Made by a program: the position numbers and the translations under genes. 64,000 nt of DNA from Trebouxia sp. TZW2008. Taxonomy: Eukaryota; Chlorophyta; Trebouxiophyceae; Trebouxiales; Trebouxiaceae. The notes below the pieces were generated by a model, which was not told where the DNA came from, ran no database searches, and saw only the letters and a list, made by a program, of their open reading frames with translations. Within the stretch, counting starts at the first letter, position 1; every line of letters starts with the position of its first letter. This document shows, one piece after another, positions 54,539 to 64,000 of this stretch. The stretch covers positions 245,943 through 309,942 of the forward strand of contig BDIU01000068.1 in NCBI GenBank assembly GCA_002118135.1, written 5' to 3'.

Positions 54539-57303
54539 ATATAGACAAAAGGACTTATGCCACGTTTCAAGCTCATCATGCACCTACAAAACACAGCCTT
54601 CTCTCAGACGTTCTTAGAGTTCCACCAAGTTACATGTTTTGGCACCTTTAGAGGAAATCCTCTTGATAGGTACTTAAATTTCTGACAAAAGATTAACGAT
54701 GAGCGACCTTGATGTTGCAATGGCCATCAAAACTTTCTTGCATATTGTAACCTTGTTGTTGGCATGTTGTTACATTGACAAGCCATTATATAGATAGCAG
54801 AACCTCCAACAAATGGGGAATATTAGGAAAGCATCTTGGGTTGCCTAATTCATCTCACCCTATCTCTACAAAGCTTGACAGTATTGTGCACTAGTCTTTG
54901 ATTTGCAAAATTTGATCATGAGCCACTGTCAACATGCAAGCTGAGTAGCTCCACATCTCAGGACCGACTTAAAAGGTAGCGGCATCAATGCTCTTAGGAG
55001 CCTAGCAAATGCCCTGCTTTGCACAGAGATTGTGCAATGGTTATAGCTCCCAAGCCAATGTCGCAAAAGAGGCTAGAGCCAATGATGAATGTCATCAACC
55101 ATGTGGTTCAAATGATGCCGCTGTGTACAAAAGAGCAATGCGGCCCGGGGAAGAGCTGCATGCACTAATGTGTTCATGGGTCTTGGAAGCTCGACATCTT
55201 CACTTTTGTTTACTCAAGGCTGGCAACAACAAGCATTGTCTTGCTCTTGTTGCATATTACTTGAGGTTTCAATAATAACTTGAGGATGTGTTAGCAGCTG
55301 CAACATTTGTGCAAGCTACAAGGAACTTAAACTCTCGTAATCAGCAAACCAAGACAGCACCATTTTGACAAAACGTTCACCACATGCAGTGATGAATTTC
55401 ATCATACTACAGGCGCGACCTATCAAGCTGCTTGAACCAGGAGCATAGTCTAGCAGATGCTCAAGAAACATGCGCTGATTTTATGACAAGCCATGCCTGT
55501 TTGCAGCAAGCTACACCCTTTGCGCGGCTTTGGCCACGTAAGTCAACCTCAACAGATTTTTGTATTGGTCGTGTATGTTCTGAAGACTGCTGCTGCCAAG
55601 CGGGGCCTTGGGAAGCCAAGGAAATCACTACTAGCTCTAGCGCAGAGCACAAGGTGTGTCCAGGCACTTGAACAAAGCAACAACACAATTGGCAAAAGCA
55701 AACCCTTTTGCTGACAGCCTCTGCGAGACTTTATGCCCCTGCTTCTGTAGTCATGTATTGAACAGGCATTTCCACAAGACGCATCGGTGCATTCAACCCA
55801 AAAGTGAAGGCTACACGCTCATGAGTCACAGATGTGTCTCACTCCGTTGGTTTTTTTTGCAAGGAGAGTGTGCACCAAGAACAGCTTGATTATGGTGCTT
55901 GAACAAGCAATGGAGTTCGTGTTGATTTGTCACATTGGTAGAGCGTACCCCACACCAGTAGGGGGAGCAATGGTGGGTGCTGTGGGATAAGATTGCCAAG
56001 CCATTGTGACAAGCTTGTCTCATCGCATGCTTATTGTTAGCGGGCAGCGCTTGCTTCACAGTGCTCGCTAGGAACGCTAATATAGTGTTGTTTGTGACAT
56101 TTGAAAGCCGCTGAACAGCGACCTTTTTGGTGCATTGTGGTGTGTCCTTGCCTCCCAGAGGTTCCCACAGGTACAAGCATAGACTATTATTATATTTGTC
56201 AAATACGGTTCTATCCCAGCAACATAGAATACCAGCCTGCATGCAATAGGATTTTGTTTTATGTTAGAGCCCAAATAATATCCACAGACCACCCGGATAC
56301 TATTCCAAACTTGCACTATATTGTCATCCACATTGCCATCCCGTTCAATATTCATCTCCGAAAGTATCAAGTAATATCCAAAAATCACTTTGTCCAAGAT
56401 GCAATGCTATTCCGAAAACATCCCAATAATATCCGGATAACATCGTGAACAGGCTAGCAGCCTGGTCTAGCAGCACCACGACTTTATTCTAACATTTTAA
56501 AATAGTGCATACTAGCATTCTACAGCAAGTCTTAGTGACTTAGTAGGCAACTACAAATTGCAGCAAATGTCTTCAGCATATATATCTGCCTAGCTCACAG
56601 AAATGCGCCGAGATCTCCAGATACTAGATTACAGAATTGTGATGCAACTTGCCAAATTTGGCACTTGCAAGTGCCGCAATGAAAGTTGAGCCTAGCATTG
56701 TATCATCGCTGGCACACCAAGCCTTTTCAGCAGTCTCATGCACATCTTGTGCTGTTTGTGAACAACATAATAGTTAGCAATGCATGTTTGCATCTATGCC
56801 ATGCAGTCCACAAACTTGTTTGTATGCTACTGGCGAGTACAAGAATGTAGAAGGCTGGACTGCCTATGGCTTGGATCAGAGATCTTGACAAACACCTCTT
56901 CTGTGCCACAAGTGGAAAGGGTAGTTGTGACGCAATGCCATTACAAGCTTTGTGATGCACACACTTACCTTGATTTGCGCAGATCTTGATACAATTGCTT
57001 ACACTGTTAAACACTCCTTGACAGCTAAAGTTTGTGACGTTTTTTGATATGAAGTAAAGTTCTAAAAGGTCATAAATATGACACTACCTTTGACAGACCA
57101 AAACAATAAAGCCACAGTATCGCCCGTCTATGATTGGAAGAGTCAGATTGCCTCAAGCAGAAAATCAACATATTCAAAGAAAGAAACTTATCAATGTTTC
57201 AGTTTGCAGTTGCCCAAGAATGTTATCGCAAGAACAGCATTGCTGGTGCCCTCTAATATCAGAATCATAGCACAAACAGGTCATCAAATTGTAGGCCTAG
57301 GAG
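54539..57303. other. Intergenic, no gene seen
   Basis: A 2.8-kb CpG-poor, AT-richer spacer between convergent genes. It has only short frames without motifs and no obvious repeats shared with the rest of the window. Confidence 0.5.
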
Positions 57304-58335
57304 TCATTTGTTGGCTGCAATTTGCCATTCTTTGCCAAATGCCTTTGGCAAGTTTTCTTCACACTTGACATTTCTGGCTGCAACTAGACCCTTCACCCCA
57401 AATACGCCTTTGGGTGCCAGTGTTGCATTGTAGCTATATATGGCAATGCCCATAAGTGCTAAGACATATCCCCCAACTCCAACTTTTGTCAGTGCATCGC
57501 CAAAAACAGAACATGAAACAGCCACAAGGGCAATGTCCTTGACAAGAGCTGCAATCTTCATGGTCAGGGCTGAGGTCTTGCCAATCACAGCATAAATTGA
57601 CAAGTTCAGAGCAACAGCGCTGACAGCATTGGCACACAACAAGGGCATTGCAGTGTGCATAGGCCAACTGCAAACACGCAATCCCTTGGCTTCGGAAATG
57701 TAAGCAATTGGCAGAACAAAAAGCATTGAGATTGGCATGATATGGGACATAGTGGAAAGGGGATTCATTTGTAGCTCCTGTTGCTGCAACAATATTTGAA
57801 TCAAGGTCAGTCTAAAAGCTTCACACAACATGGCACTGAACATACAAACAGCACCAACGTATGAAAAGCGTAGCTCGCCATAAGAAGCTAATCCAACACC
57901 TGCTGCAATCATCACCATGACACCAAACATGGCCAATGTAAATTTCTCAGTTCTAAGCAAGCAAGCCACTAGAAACACAAATATAGGCATACTTGCCTTC
58001 AGCATTTGCATGAATGCTACTGTCAAATATATGAACCCCATGTTGCCAAAAACAAGTGCAGCAGCTGAGAGGGCTCCAATTGGCAAGCAAGTTCTGGCCC
58101 ATGTCTTCCAAGTAAGTTGTTGGCTATTAACGAAGCCTAACTTGATAGCTAGCGTTCCAGCAACAGCAGACACAGCCATGTGCCACCAGGTGAGAGTAAC
58201 CGGGAACGGGAAGCGCGTGGGTTGCAACAGCCACTTGTTGAACAACACGACACCGCTGCTCAAAGTCAGCCACACAAGCAAACGAAGCGCGAGCAACGAC
58301 AAGTGAGTCACGCGAGCTTGAGAAGACCGCTCCAT
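57304..58335 (-). CDS. TPT/nucleotide-sugar-transporter-family membrane carrier, intronless
   Basis: The protein has 343 residues starting at ATG 58,335; codons further upstream in frame lack an ATG. About ten hydrophobic helices are visible (for example VVLFNKWLLQP, FPVTLTWWHMAVSA, AALVFGNMGFIYLTVAFMQM, ALTMKIAALVKDIALVAVS). The LTWWHM and K-x-x-x-x-V-K-D segments are typical of the plant triose-phosphate translocator / UDP-sugar transporter superfamily (KT/KD group). There is no long transit peptide, so the Golgi or ER membrane is more likely than plastid. It sits head-to-head with a glycosyltransferase-like gene, so supply of nucleotide sugar is an attractive but unproven role. Confidence 0.8.
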   Translation of the reverse strand: MERSSQARVTHLSLLALRLLVWLTLSSGVVLFNKWLLQPTRFPFPVTLTWWHMAVSAVAGTLAIKLGFVNSQQLTWKTWARTCLPIGALSAAALVFGNMGFIYLTVAFMQMLKASMPIFVFLVACLLRTEKFTLAMFGVMVMIAAGVGLASYGELRFSYVGAVCMFSAMLCEAFRLTLIQILLQQQELQMNPLSTMSHIMPISMLFVLPIAYISEAKGLRVCSWPMHTAMPLLCANAVSAVALNLSIYAVIGKTSALTMKIAALVKDIALVAVSCSVFGDALTKVGVGGYVLALMGIAIYSYNATLAPKGVFGVKGLVAARNVKCEENLPKAFGKEWQIAANK

Positions 58336-58523
58336 ATTTGCCTTGCAAACGTCGACGTCGTTCGCAAACGCAAATTCCACGTGTGCATATGGTGTTGAAA
58401 CATCATGTCGTGATGCCGGGACCCTGTCAAGGCCCCGGGGGGTCTGACTGAAGTCAAGTCAAAATAGAGATTCACGCATGATTATCCCAAACACTCCTTG
58501 TGCCTTTTGCGTACGAGCGTGAT
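58336..58523. promoter_or_regulatory. Compact bidirectional promoter, TPT carrier / glycosyltransferase-like
   Basis: The start codons are separated by 188 bp containing CCGGGACCCTGTCAAGGCC and a CCCCGGGGGG block (58,416-58,442). No TATA box was recognised. Confidence 0.5.
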
Positions 58524-59750
58524 ATGACACGCAAGCTGAATTTACCAACGTTGACGTTGCTTGTTTTGGGATGCTTCTTCATGGTAACGGTGACATGGCA
58601 AGCATTGAGCAACCGCTCGGATTCGGAGCTTTGCAATCATTATGGTCTTCTATGCAACGTCATTTTGCCCAGCTGGAATTTGTCAAAGCCAACTCAGCAT
58701 CTTCATCGTCTAGGCTATGGACAGGATCTTGAAGAAGGTTGCATGATATTCACAAACCTTGGTGGCTCATTTCAGTTTCAAATATATATATGGGACTCGA
58801 TTCGGCAAGCACGGTTGTTCAACCCCCGGACTGCAATATATCTGATTGCTTCATCTTCAGCGTTGGATGATGCGACCGTGCGAGCAGTTTTGTCCGAGCT
58901 GAATGTGATTGCCGTTGACTATGCCACGCTTGATCATCCCATCCTGCACGAATTCAGATCAGTTTTCTTTGTGCAAGGGGAAATGGCCCCGGACGGAAAC
59001 AAAAATTTCAATCAGTTCACGTCGGAGAGGTTGTTTGCTGTGTACGTGCTGATGGACAAGCTCGCCCTTACACACGCCATCCATATGGAAAATGACAATA
59101 TGATTTATAGCGACGTTGCTACAATTATCCACGGTGCAAAATTGTGTACCACGCAATTTGCAGTTCCATTTGCGTATATAGGGCAAGCTGTTGTGGGAGT
59201 TGCCTACTTTCGTAATGCCGAAGCAATGCTCCCATTTCTCACTTTTGCAGTTGGCATCTTTTCCATGGGCCAAAATATGGCTATACAGCACATGGGCACA
59301 GAGTGGATTAATGATATGTCATTGCTTTGGCGCTTCTATGAAGAGCAAAATTCTTCACTGGCTTTCACACAGTTGCCTTCCCAAATTTACACCAAGCGGG
59401 GCATGGAGAAAACCTCCACCAGCAAAACACCGTCCTCTTTCTTGGGGCCTGTACAATTTCAAGAAAGTTTCTCGTACAATTGCTTAGCTGAAGCTCTACC
59501 TGACTCAATTTTTGACAGTTGCGTGTTGGGACAGTTTTGGGGAGGAACATGGGCTAATCCAGGTGAATCACATTGGCAACCTGACCGTCATTTAGACCCC
59601 CGCAATGAACAGTTGTGGTGGAAAGAAAGCACATTGGGGAATTTTCCAATCAGACTGCCATTCTTCAATCATTTTCGCATCCTCACTCTACACGTTCATT
59701 CCAAGATGCTGCAGGATTTTTTGGCTCATGGCAATTTTTCAAGAGTGTAG
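58524..59750 (+). CDS. Type II membrane glycosyltransferase-like protein, family not assigned, intronless
   Basis: The protein has 408 residues with a signal anchor (LPTLTLLVLGCFFMVTVTWQ), sequons and a luminal domain. Motifs include FTNLGGSFQFQIYIWDSIRQA, FTSERLFAVYVLMDKLALTH followed by AIHMENDNMIYSDV (a DxD-like acidic site) and ILTLHVHSKMLQDF near the end. This organisation resembles GT-A glycosyltransferases, but I cannot name the family. The frame ends in TAG. The first ATG downstream of the divergent promoter is used. Confidence 0.6.
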   Translation: MTRKLNLPTLTLLVLGCFFMVTVTWQALSNRSDSELCNHYGLLCNVILPSWNLSKPTQHLHRLGYGQDLEEGCMIFTNLGGSFQFQIYIWDSIRQARLFNPRTAIYLIASSSALDDATVRAVLSELNVIAVDYATLDHPILHEFRSVFFVQGEMAPDGNKNFNQFTSERLFAVYVLMDKLALTHAIHMENDNMIYSDVATIIHGAKLCTTQFAVPFAYIGQAVVGVAYFRNAEAMLPFLTFAVGIFSMGQNMAIQHMGTEWINDMSLLWRFYEEQNSSLAFTQLPSQIYTKRGMEKTSTSKTPSSFLGPVQFQESFSYNCLAEALPDSIFDSCVLGQFWGGTWANPGESHWQPDRHLDPRNEQLWWKESTLGNFPIRLPFFNHFRILTLHVHSKMLQDFLAHGNFSRV

Positions 59751-61812
59751 CTCACACACAGTCCTGACTTGCTGTTGGTACTGTGAGCGTGCTGAAGTTG
59801 GTGCGGCAGCTACTGAGTTGGTCAATGACAACACTATTGTTCTCTACACATTGATGCATGCATGAGGTTCTGCACAGCACAGACTGTTCAGGCTGCATCA
59901 CACATATCCCAACATATGACAATGCTCAATTTGAGTAACAAATTTGATGCAACAATGTGTTGCATGCAACTTGCACATACATAAGCTTTTACAAACTTCC
60001 ATGAAAACCATTTGCTCAGGCATGCACATGCGCACAGGTACTGTATGTTGGACTTTAGCCCAGTGACCAAGGCTTGTGTTCTTGCTGTTACTCTTATCAT
60101 GTATGTGATTGTCAGTGAGAAGTGCAGCATTGATTTCTTCAACATGCGAAATTGAGACAATTCTATTTAACCATGATTTTGAGGGCATATCTGACAAGTC
60201 AAGGCAACAAGTGGCAATGTACATTGCATGACTAACTTTGTGGTCACTGACACACTTGCCAGCAAGCTATCAAGCATACTTCCTTGCTAGACGCATGCAC
60301 AAGCAAGACAATGCCTTCAAGCACTGCCATGACAGTCCCTCATTTTCATGCAACATCACAGAAGCCATGCTCAGTGACCCTAGCTGAAGGAGCATTCTGG
60401 AAAACATCAACTTGAGCTTGCAATGACATGGAAGCATGGCTCTCGCCACTTGGTCCTCACTTAGCATACTTCTTGCGCCATCATGACATGCACAAATGGT
60501 TCCAAAAGCTCTTGGATTGAGTAACATTGAACAATTGATGGTCAACAAAGCATCTGTATGGCTGTCTGAAGTGCGTATAGCTATGCCCAGTTGCCCAGTA
60601 TGCGGTGTTGCAACATGTGGTATTGATGAGCATCACTCAGTTACTCATTGACCCAGGCAGACAACAAGTTGCATAAATGACTGCTGGCCATGCAAGTGCA
60701 CTGAAATTCAAAGCGCCAGCAACGCAAGTGTCTCCAGTTTTTTGGATTACCGCACAGTTGGTGTTTGCGCCTGATACTATGCTCGACTGATTGAGTCAAC
60801 ATGCTACTTACATTTTGCTTGCCGACTCTGTTTTGCACGTTGAGTGGCGCATGGGAAGTTGCTGGCATAATTGCGTACTTTCTGCTGGGTGACTGAGGTT
60901 ATGCGGTAGCAAGGCTGCATTGGGCTTGTGCACTTAGACGCATAGTAGCACGCTTCACAGCTATTCAATTGGCACACAACACTGCTAGCTATAGCAGGAA
61001 CTCAACCGCCTGTCGACAAGCTCCTGAGATGAAGCCTCAGGCTGTGGCCAGCTTTTTTAGCAAAGGACATAGATAGCTGATAGGTGTTAAGGATGTAAAG
61101 TGCCAATGTGCAGCCTTGTTGAATGGCTTTTGCTGCGTGGACATCTGCAAACTCCAGCTCAGCTTGACCAAATGAGTGGACCAAATTGCAAAGCCATATC
61201 TATCATTGTGTGAAGCCTTGGGACACATCTTCTTTGAGCATCGTGTAACTGGGTGGCATCTTTCCCTGTGACCATCAGTTGAGAAATATGAGGCATGAGC
61301 AACTGCGATGCTGCCTTGTTTGAGCCACTGTGTATTCTCTCAAGCAAACAATTTGTTGAGAGCTATGCTATTCAACCATGACATGGTCTTTTGGGCTCCA
61401 GCAACTGCACAAGTGTAGGCTTAATTCAATTCTGGAACAAAGGCAAAAGTAATTTGTCGGCGGGGAATTGCAGATGATGAGCGTAAAGCTGAATTCTCTG
61501 AAGATGATGTTTGCGCAAAGGAACGAAAGGCATTTGCTGCATGCATATAAACCGCATTTACATCTCCACAATCCCAATGCGGTAAATTTTCTTTGTAGCT
61601 CAGCGTTTAGGTAGGCTTGAAATGTAAGACCATCATTTTAGATCAATGAATGCCAATTGCAATGCATACAAGACTGAAGATGCGCACATTGCATGTCGCA
61701 TCTGGAAACAACAGTAGCGCATATAAAAACAACAACCTTGCACATACTGAGTGATGGATTATAGATCTTATCGCATTTCAATTCTGCTGCAACAGTTGCA
61801 AGGTCAAGAGGT
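59751..61812. other. Intergenic, no gene seen
   Basis: CpG-poor spacer between convergent genes with only short unsupported frames. Confidence 0.5.
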
Positions 61813-63303
61813 TTATACAAACGGTGCTGATTCCACAATTTGTTGCCATGTCATGGGAGTTGTATGAAGACCGTCACATTGCGTGACAACTTTCTGGTAC
61901 ACATCTAGCTTATAGACTGTGTTGTCAATCTTGTTAGAACCATGAGTCCTCAGTGCATATGATCGCATTGCAGCACTGCGCCCAAAACCTCCTATTGAGC
62001 TAATGACATGGTAATCAGCCATACCAAACAACCAGTGTTCCCCTGCTGCAGCAATCATAGCTTGATCTTGTTCTTCTCCTTTCAAGCCTGCTACATGAGA
62101 AGGCTTGTCAACCTTGACCAAGATCTTTTCGCCATACGTTGCATTAGCAATCATGCGAATCTCTAGTGAGTCAGCTAAGAGTAACCATACCACTTGTTGT
62201 CGTCCTTGCCGGAAGGCTTTCTCAAGTTGAGTTGCGCACTCAAAAAAATGCTGCACAACTTCCAAGGTTGCTTTAGCATGCATTTGGGATTTGAGGATGC
62301 CCCCTCTCAGATATCCGTCTCCTAACCGAATCTGAATCCCAATTTTCAAGCTTTTGCTAGACATTGCCAAGAATGCATCTTTGAATTGCTCTCTTACACG
62401 TTTTGAAGGTGCAAATAAGTATTCCAGAGCACAGCCGTAAGCCGTTTTGGGTCGGAGCCCCATATTCTGGAGCTCAACCTTGTACCTTTGATTGTTAAAC
62501 AACACATTGATTACACCCACATTGCCGCTCATCACCACAATGTCAGCACCGTGTCCCAAACTGTCCAAGCTACCATTTTGGATTATTTGGAATGCCCACT
62601 CCTCTGTTGGCATCATTCCAGACGTCCCCAATCCATAGCGTTGCTCAATCAATAAGTCACTCTTGGTGTTCTCCCTGACAAGGGCATGCACACACATGGT
62701 TTCAAGGAATTGTTCAAGACCTTGCCTTCGTTTCGGATGAAGAAAGCTGATCAGACATAAGTGGCTTTTATCCAACTTCCAGGTTTCATTGGAAATGCAA
62801 GCAGTGTTTCACCAGGTGCGAGAAACTTGAGCAGCTGCAAGAGCACGCTTTTATCAGCGTCATGAATAGCTCCCACGCACCAAGTGACAACGACGCAAAA
62901 TCGTGAAAATGTGTTCACCTCCAATCTATGTAAGGTCGGTCATAGGCGACCGAGAAAGGCACGTTTTCGCGGATTTGTAAGGCTCTTTGACTCAAGATGG
63001 CGACGTATAGCATGCCAGCAACAATGCTTAATTTGTCTGCCAAGCCTTGGCTCCCATCCACAACGAGGTACCTTTGCGGCGCGCGCCTTGCCAGCACATC
63101 ATTGTGCAACGAAGCATAATTTGAGCCCCATGACCCTGCAATGTGCGGTTGAGGTGAACACGATTTGCAACCGCAAGTAAACGCGTCACGATCCTACCGC
63201 ATCGACTGCGCTTGTGCAGCCAGTTCGGAACGGCGTCCACTGACAGCGTCAGCGCTAAAAATATTACAAACAAGCTCAGTGGTGCAAGTGCCATGTGCCG
63301 CAT
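61813..63303 (-). CDS. Fucosyltransferase-like secretory protein, 4-exon model with two very short introns
   Basis: The main exon (62,775-61,813, TAA) contains KIGIQIRLGDGYL, the G-x-Q-x-R donor-site motif of GT11/GT23/GT37-type fucosyltransferases, plus ADYHVISSIGGFGRSAAMRS. Upstream, 63,135-62,919 encodes the typical N-terminal nucleotide-binding strand VDGSQGLADKLSIVAG, AILSQRALQI and PYIDW. A signal peptide (MALAPLSLFVIFLALTLS) starts at ATG 63,303. The three blocks are in different frames. A 26-bp GT-AG intron (63,161-63,136), a normal intron (62,918-62,835), a 22-bp exon and a 37-bp intron (62,812-62,776) would join them into 447 residues. Frameshift mutations are the alternative. The likely location is the Golgi lumen. 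Confidence 0.55.
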
Positions 63304-64000
63304 GCATCGGGATGCTTTCCACACACAGCTTGTCAAAGCGGCGTAGCCGCACTAAATTCTTTGGATCAATCAGTTTGAAGGAATGCGGTGAAGGTGTTTG
63401 GCGCGCCAACAATCTTCTTCTTCTCTTTCCGAAAGTTCGAAGTCACCTGAGTTGGCTCACATGAATGGTTTCAGCGCGACAAGTATACTCCAAGTTGTAA
63501 CAAACAAATCAATCCCGCTCTTCTTGGTGCGCATGCACCATTTTAATAAAATATTAAGGCAGGTCTGGTCTAGACTTTCTACTCAAAATCCATTCGCGTT
63601 GGACTTTTAGCTGTTGCCTAGAATGTCGTTACAGGTCCCTACAACGCATTAATTTAAGGGCTGCTGCATCACTGTGACACCTCAGGCACCACCCGAGATG
63701 CAGACGCTATGCCTGCCATTCTGAGCTGCAAGACTTAACAGTTTTGCACGTTGCAGACGTGCCGAAACAGCCCTATCTACAGTCGGCCTGCGGTGGCGAT
63801 GCCAGCAGCGGCAGCGGTGGCGGAAAATGATATGCATGCTTGCAACGTCACCGTGGTGTAGCTCTGGCTAATCAAGCTCAGCGTATGCAAGCGAAGCGCT
63901 GCCGCAGAGCGTCAGAAAAGCACTTTCCGCCTTGAGCGCTCGTCAGTCCAAAAAAGACTTTCGCCGTTTAGGCCTCTGCCGGCGCCACGGTGAGCGACAG
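63304..64000. promoter_or_regulatory. CpG-rich upstream region of the fucosyltransferase-like gene
   Basis: Dense CpG at 62,880-63,400 and again at 63,740-64,000 (GCAGCGGCAGCGGTGGCGG) resembles the other promoter islands. The last part may be the start of a further gene outside the window; no convincing frame is visible. Confidence 0.35.

Noticed and set aside
1..64000. CRISPR arrays, rRNA genes, bacterial promoters or operons
   Set aside because: No regularly spaced repeats or rRNA-like blocks were seen, and gene structure is eukaryotic.

Overview
This is a nuclear eukaryotic window. Most genes are split by GT-AG introns (plus a few GC-AG), long ORFs start with plastid-, mitochondrial- or secretory-type leaders, and there are no bacterial operons. 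Plant-type families (DUF707, a triose-phosphate-translocator-like carrier, a PAM2/CUE/DUF1771/SMR-type RNA-surveillance protein) suggest a protist, most likely a green-lineage alga; the sequence alone cannot fix the species. CpG is strongly depleted in introns and spacers (1 CpG in about 250 nt around 22,261-22,510) but dense at gene starts (12 CpG in 19,141-19,260). This implies CpG methylation of gene bodies with unmethylated promoter islands.

Left and middle (1-41.5 kb) hold intron-rich housekeeping-type genes. In order they are: a 2H-phosphoesterase/CUE/DUF1771/SMR protein (+, 1,920-8,039); an Ala-rich coiled-coil protein (-, 9.2-14.4 kb); a broken F-box locus (+, about 15 kb); a class II aldolase/adducin enzyme (-, 16,459-19,363); a SANT/Myb protein (+, 19,521-23,400); two tandem DUF707 glycosyltransferase-like genes (+, 24,183-27,011 and 29,680-32,718); a treble-clef zinc-ribbon protein (+, 34,262-35,738); and a SET-domain protein (-, 40,240-41,517). 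Seven models, counting the GT15 model below, splice by eye into frames whose summed exon lengths divide by three. The most striking feature here is that exons and exon-intron borders are repeatedly echoed as decayed tandem copies in the adjacent intron or flank.

Right (43.9-63.3 kb) is a run of seven intron-poor secretory-pathway glycan genes. It contains a GT31-like enzyme (frameshifted), two exostosin-like glycosyltransferases, a GT15/KRE2-like mannosyltransferase, a TPT-family transporter, an unassigned type II membrane glycosyltransferase-like protein and a fucosyltransferase-like enzyme. Two pairs are head-to-head across only about 176-188 bp. One exostosin-like gene has been split by a 4.5-kb, very young LTR retrotransposon that carries Gag but no recognisable polymerase. 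A 174-bp TA-flanked MITE occurs twice, once sitting in a splice donor. The genes look able to act together in making a secreted or cell-wall glycan, but that is inference from co-location only.
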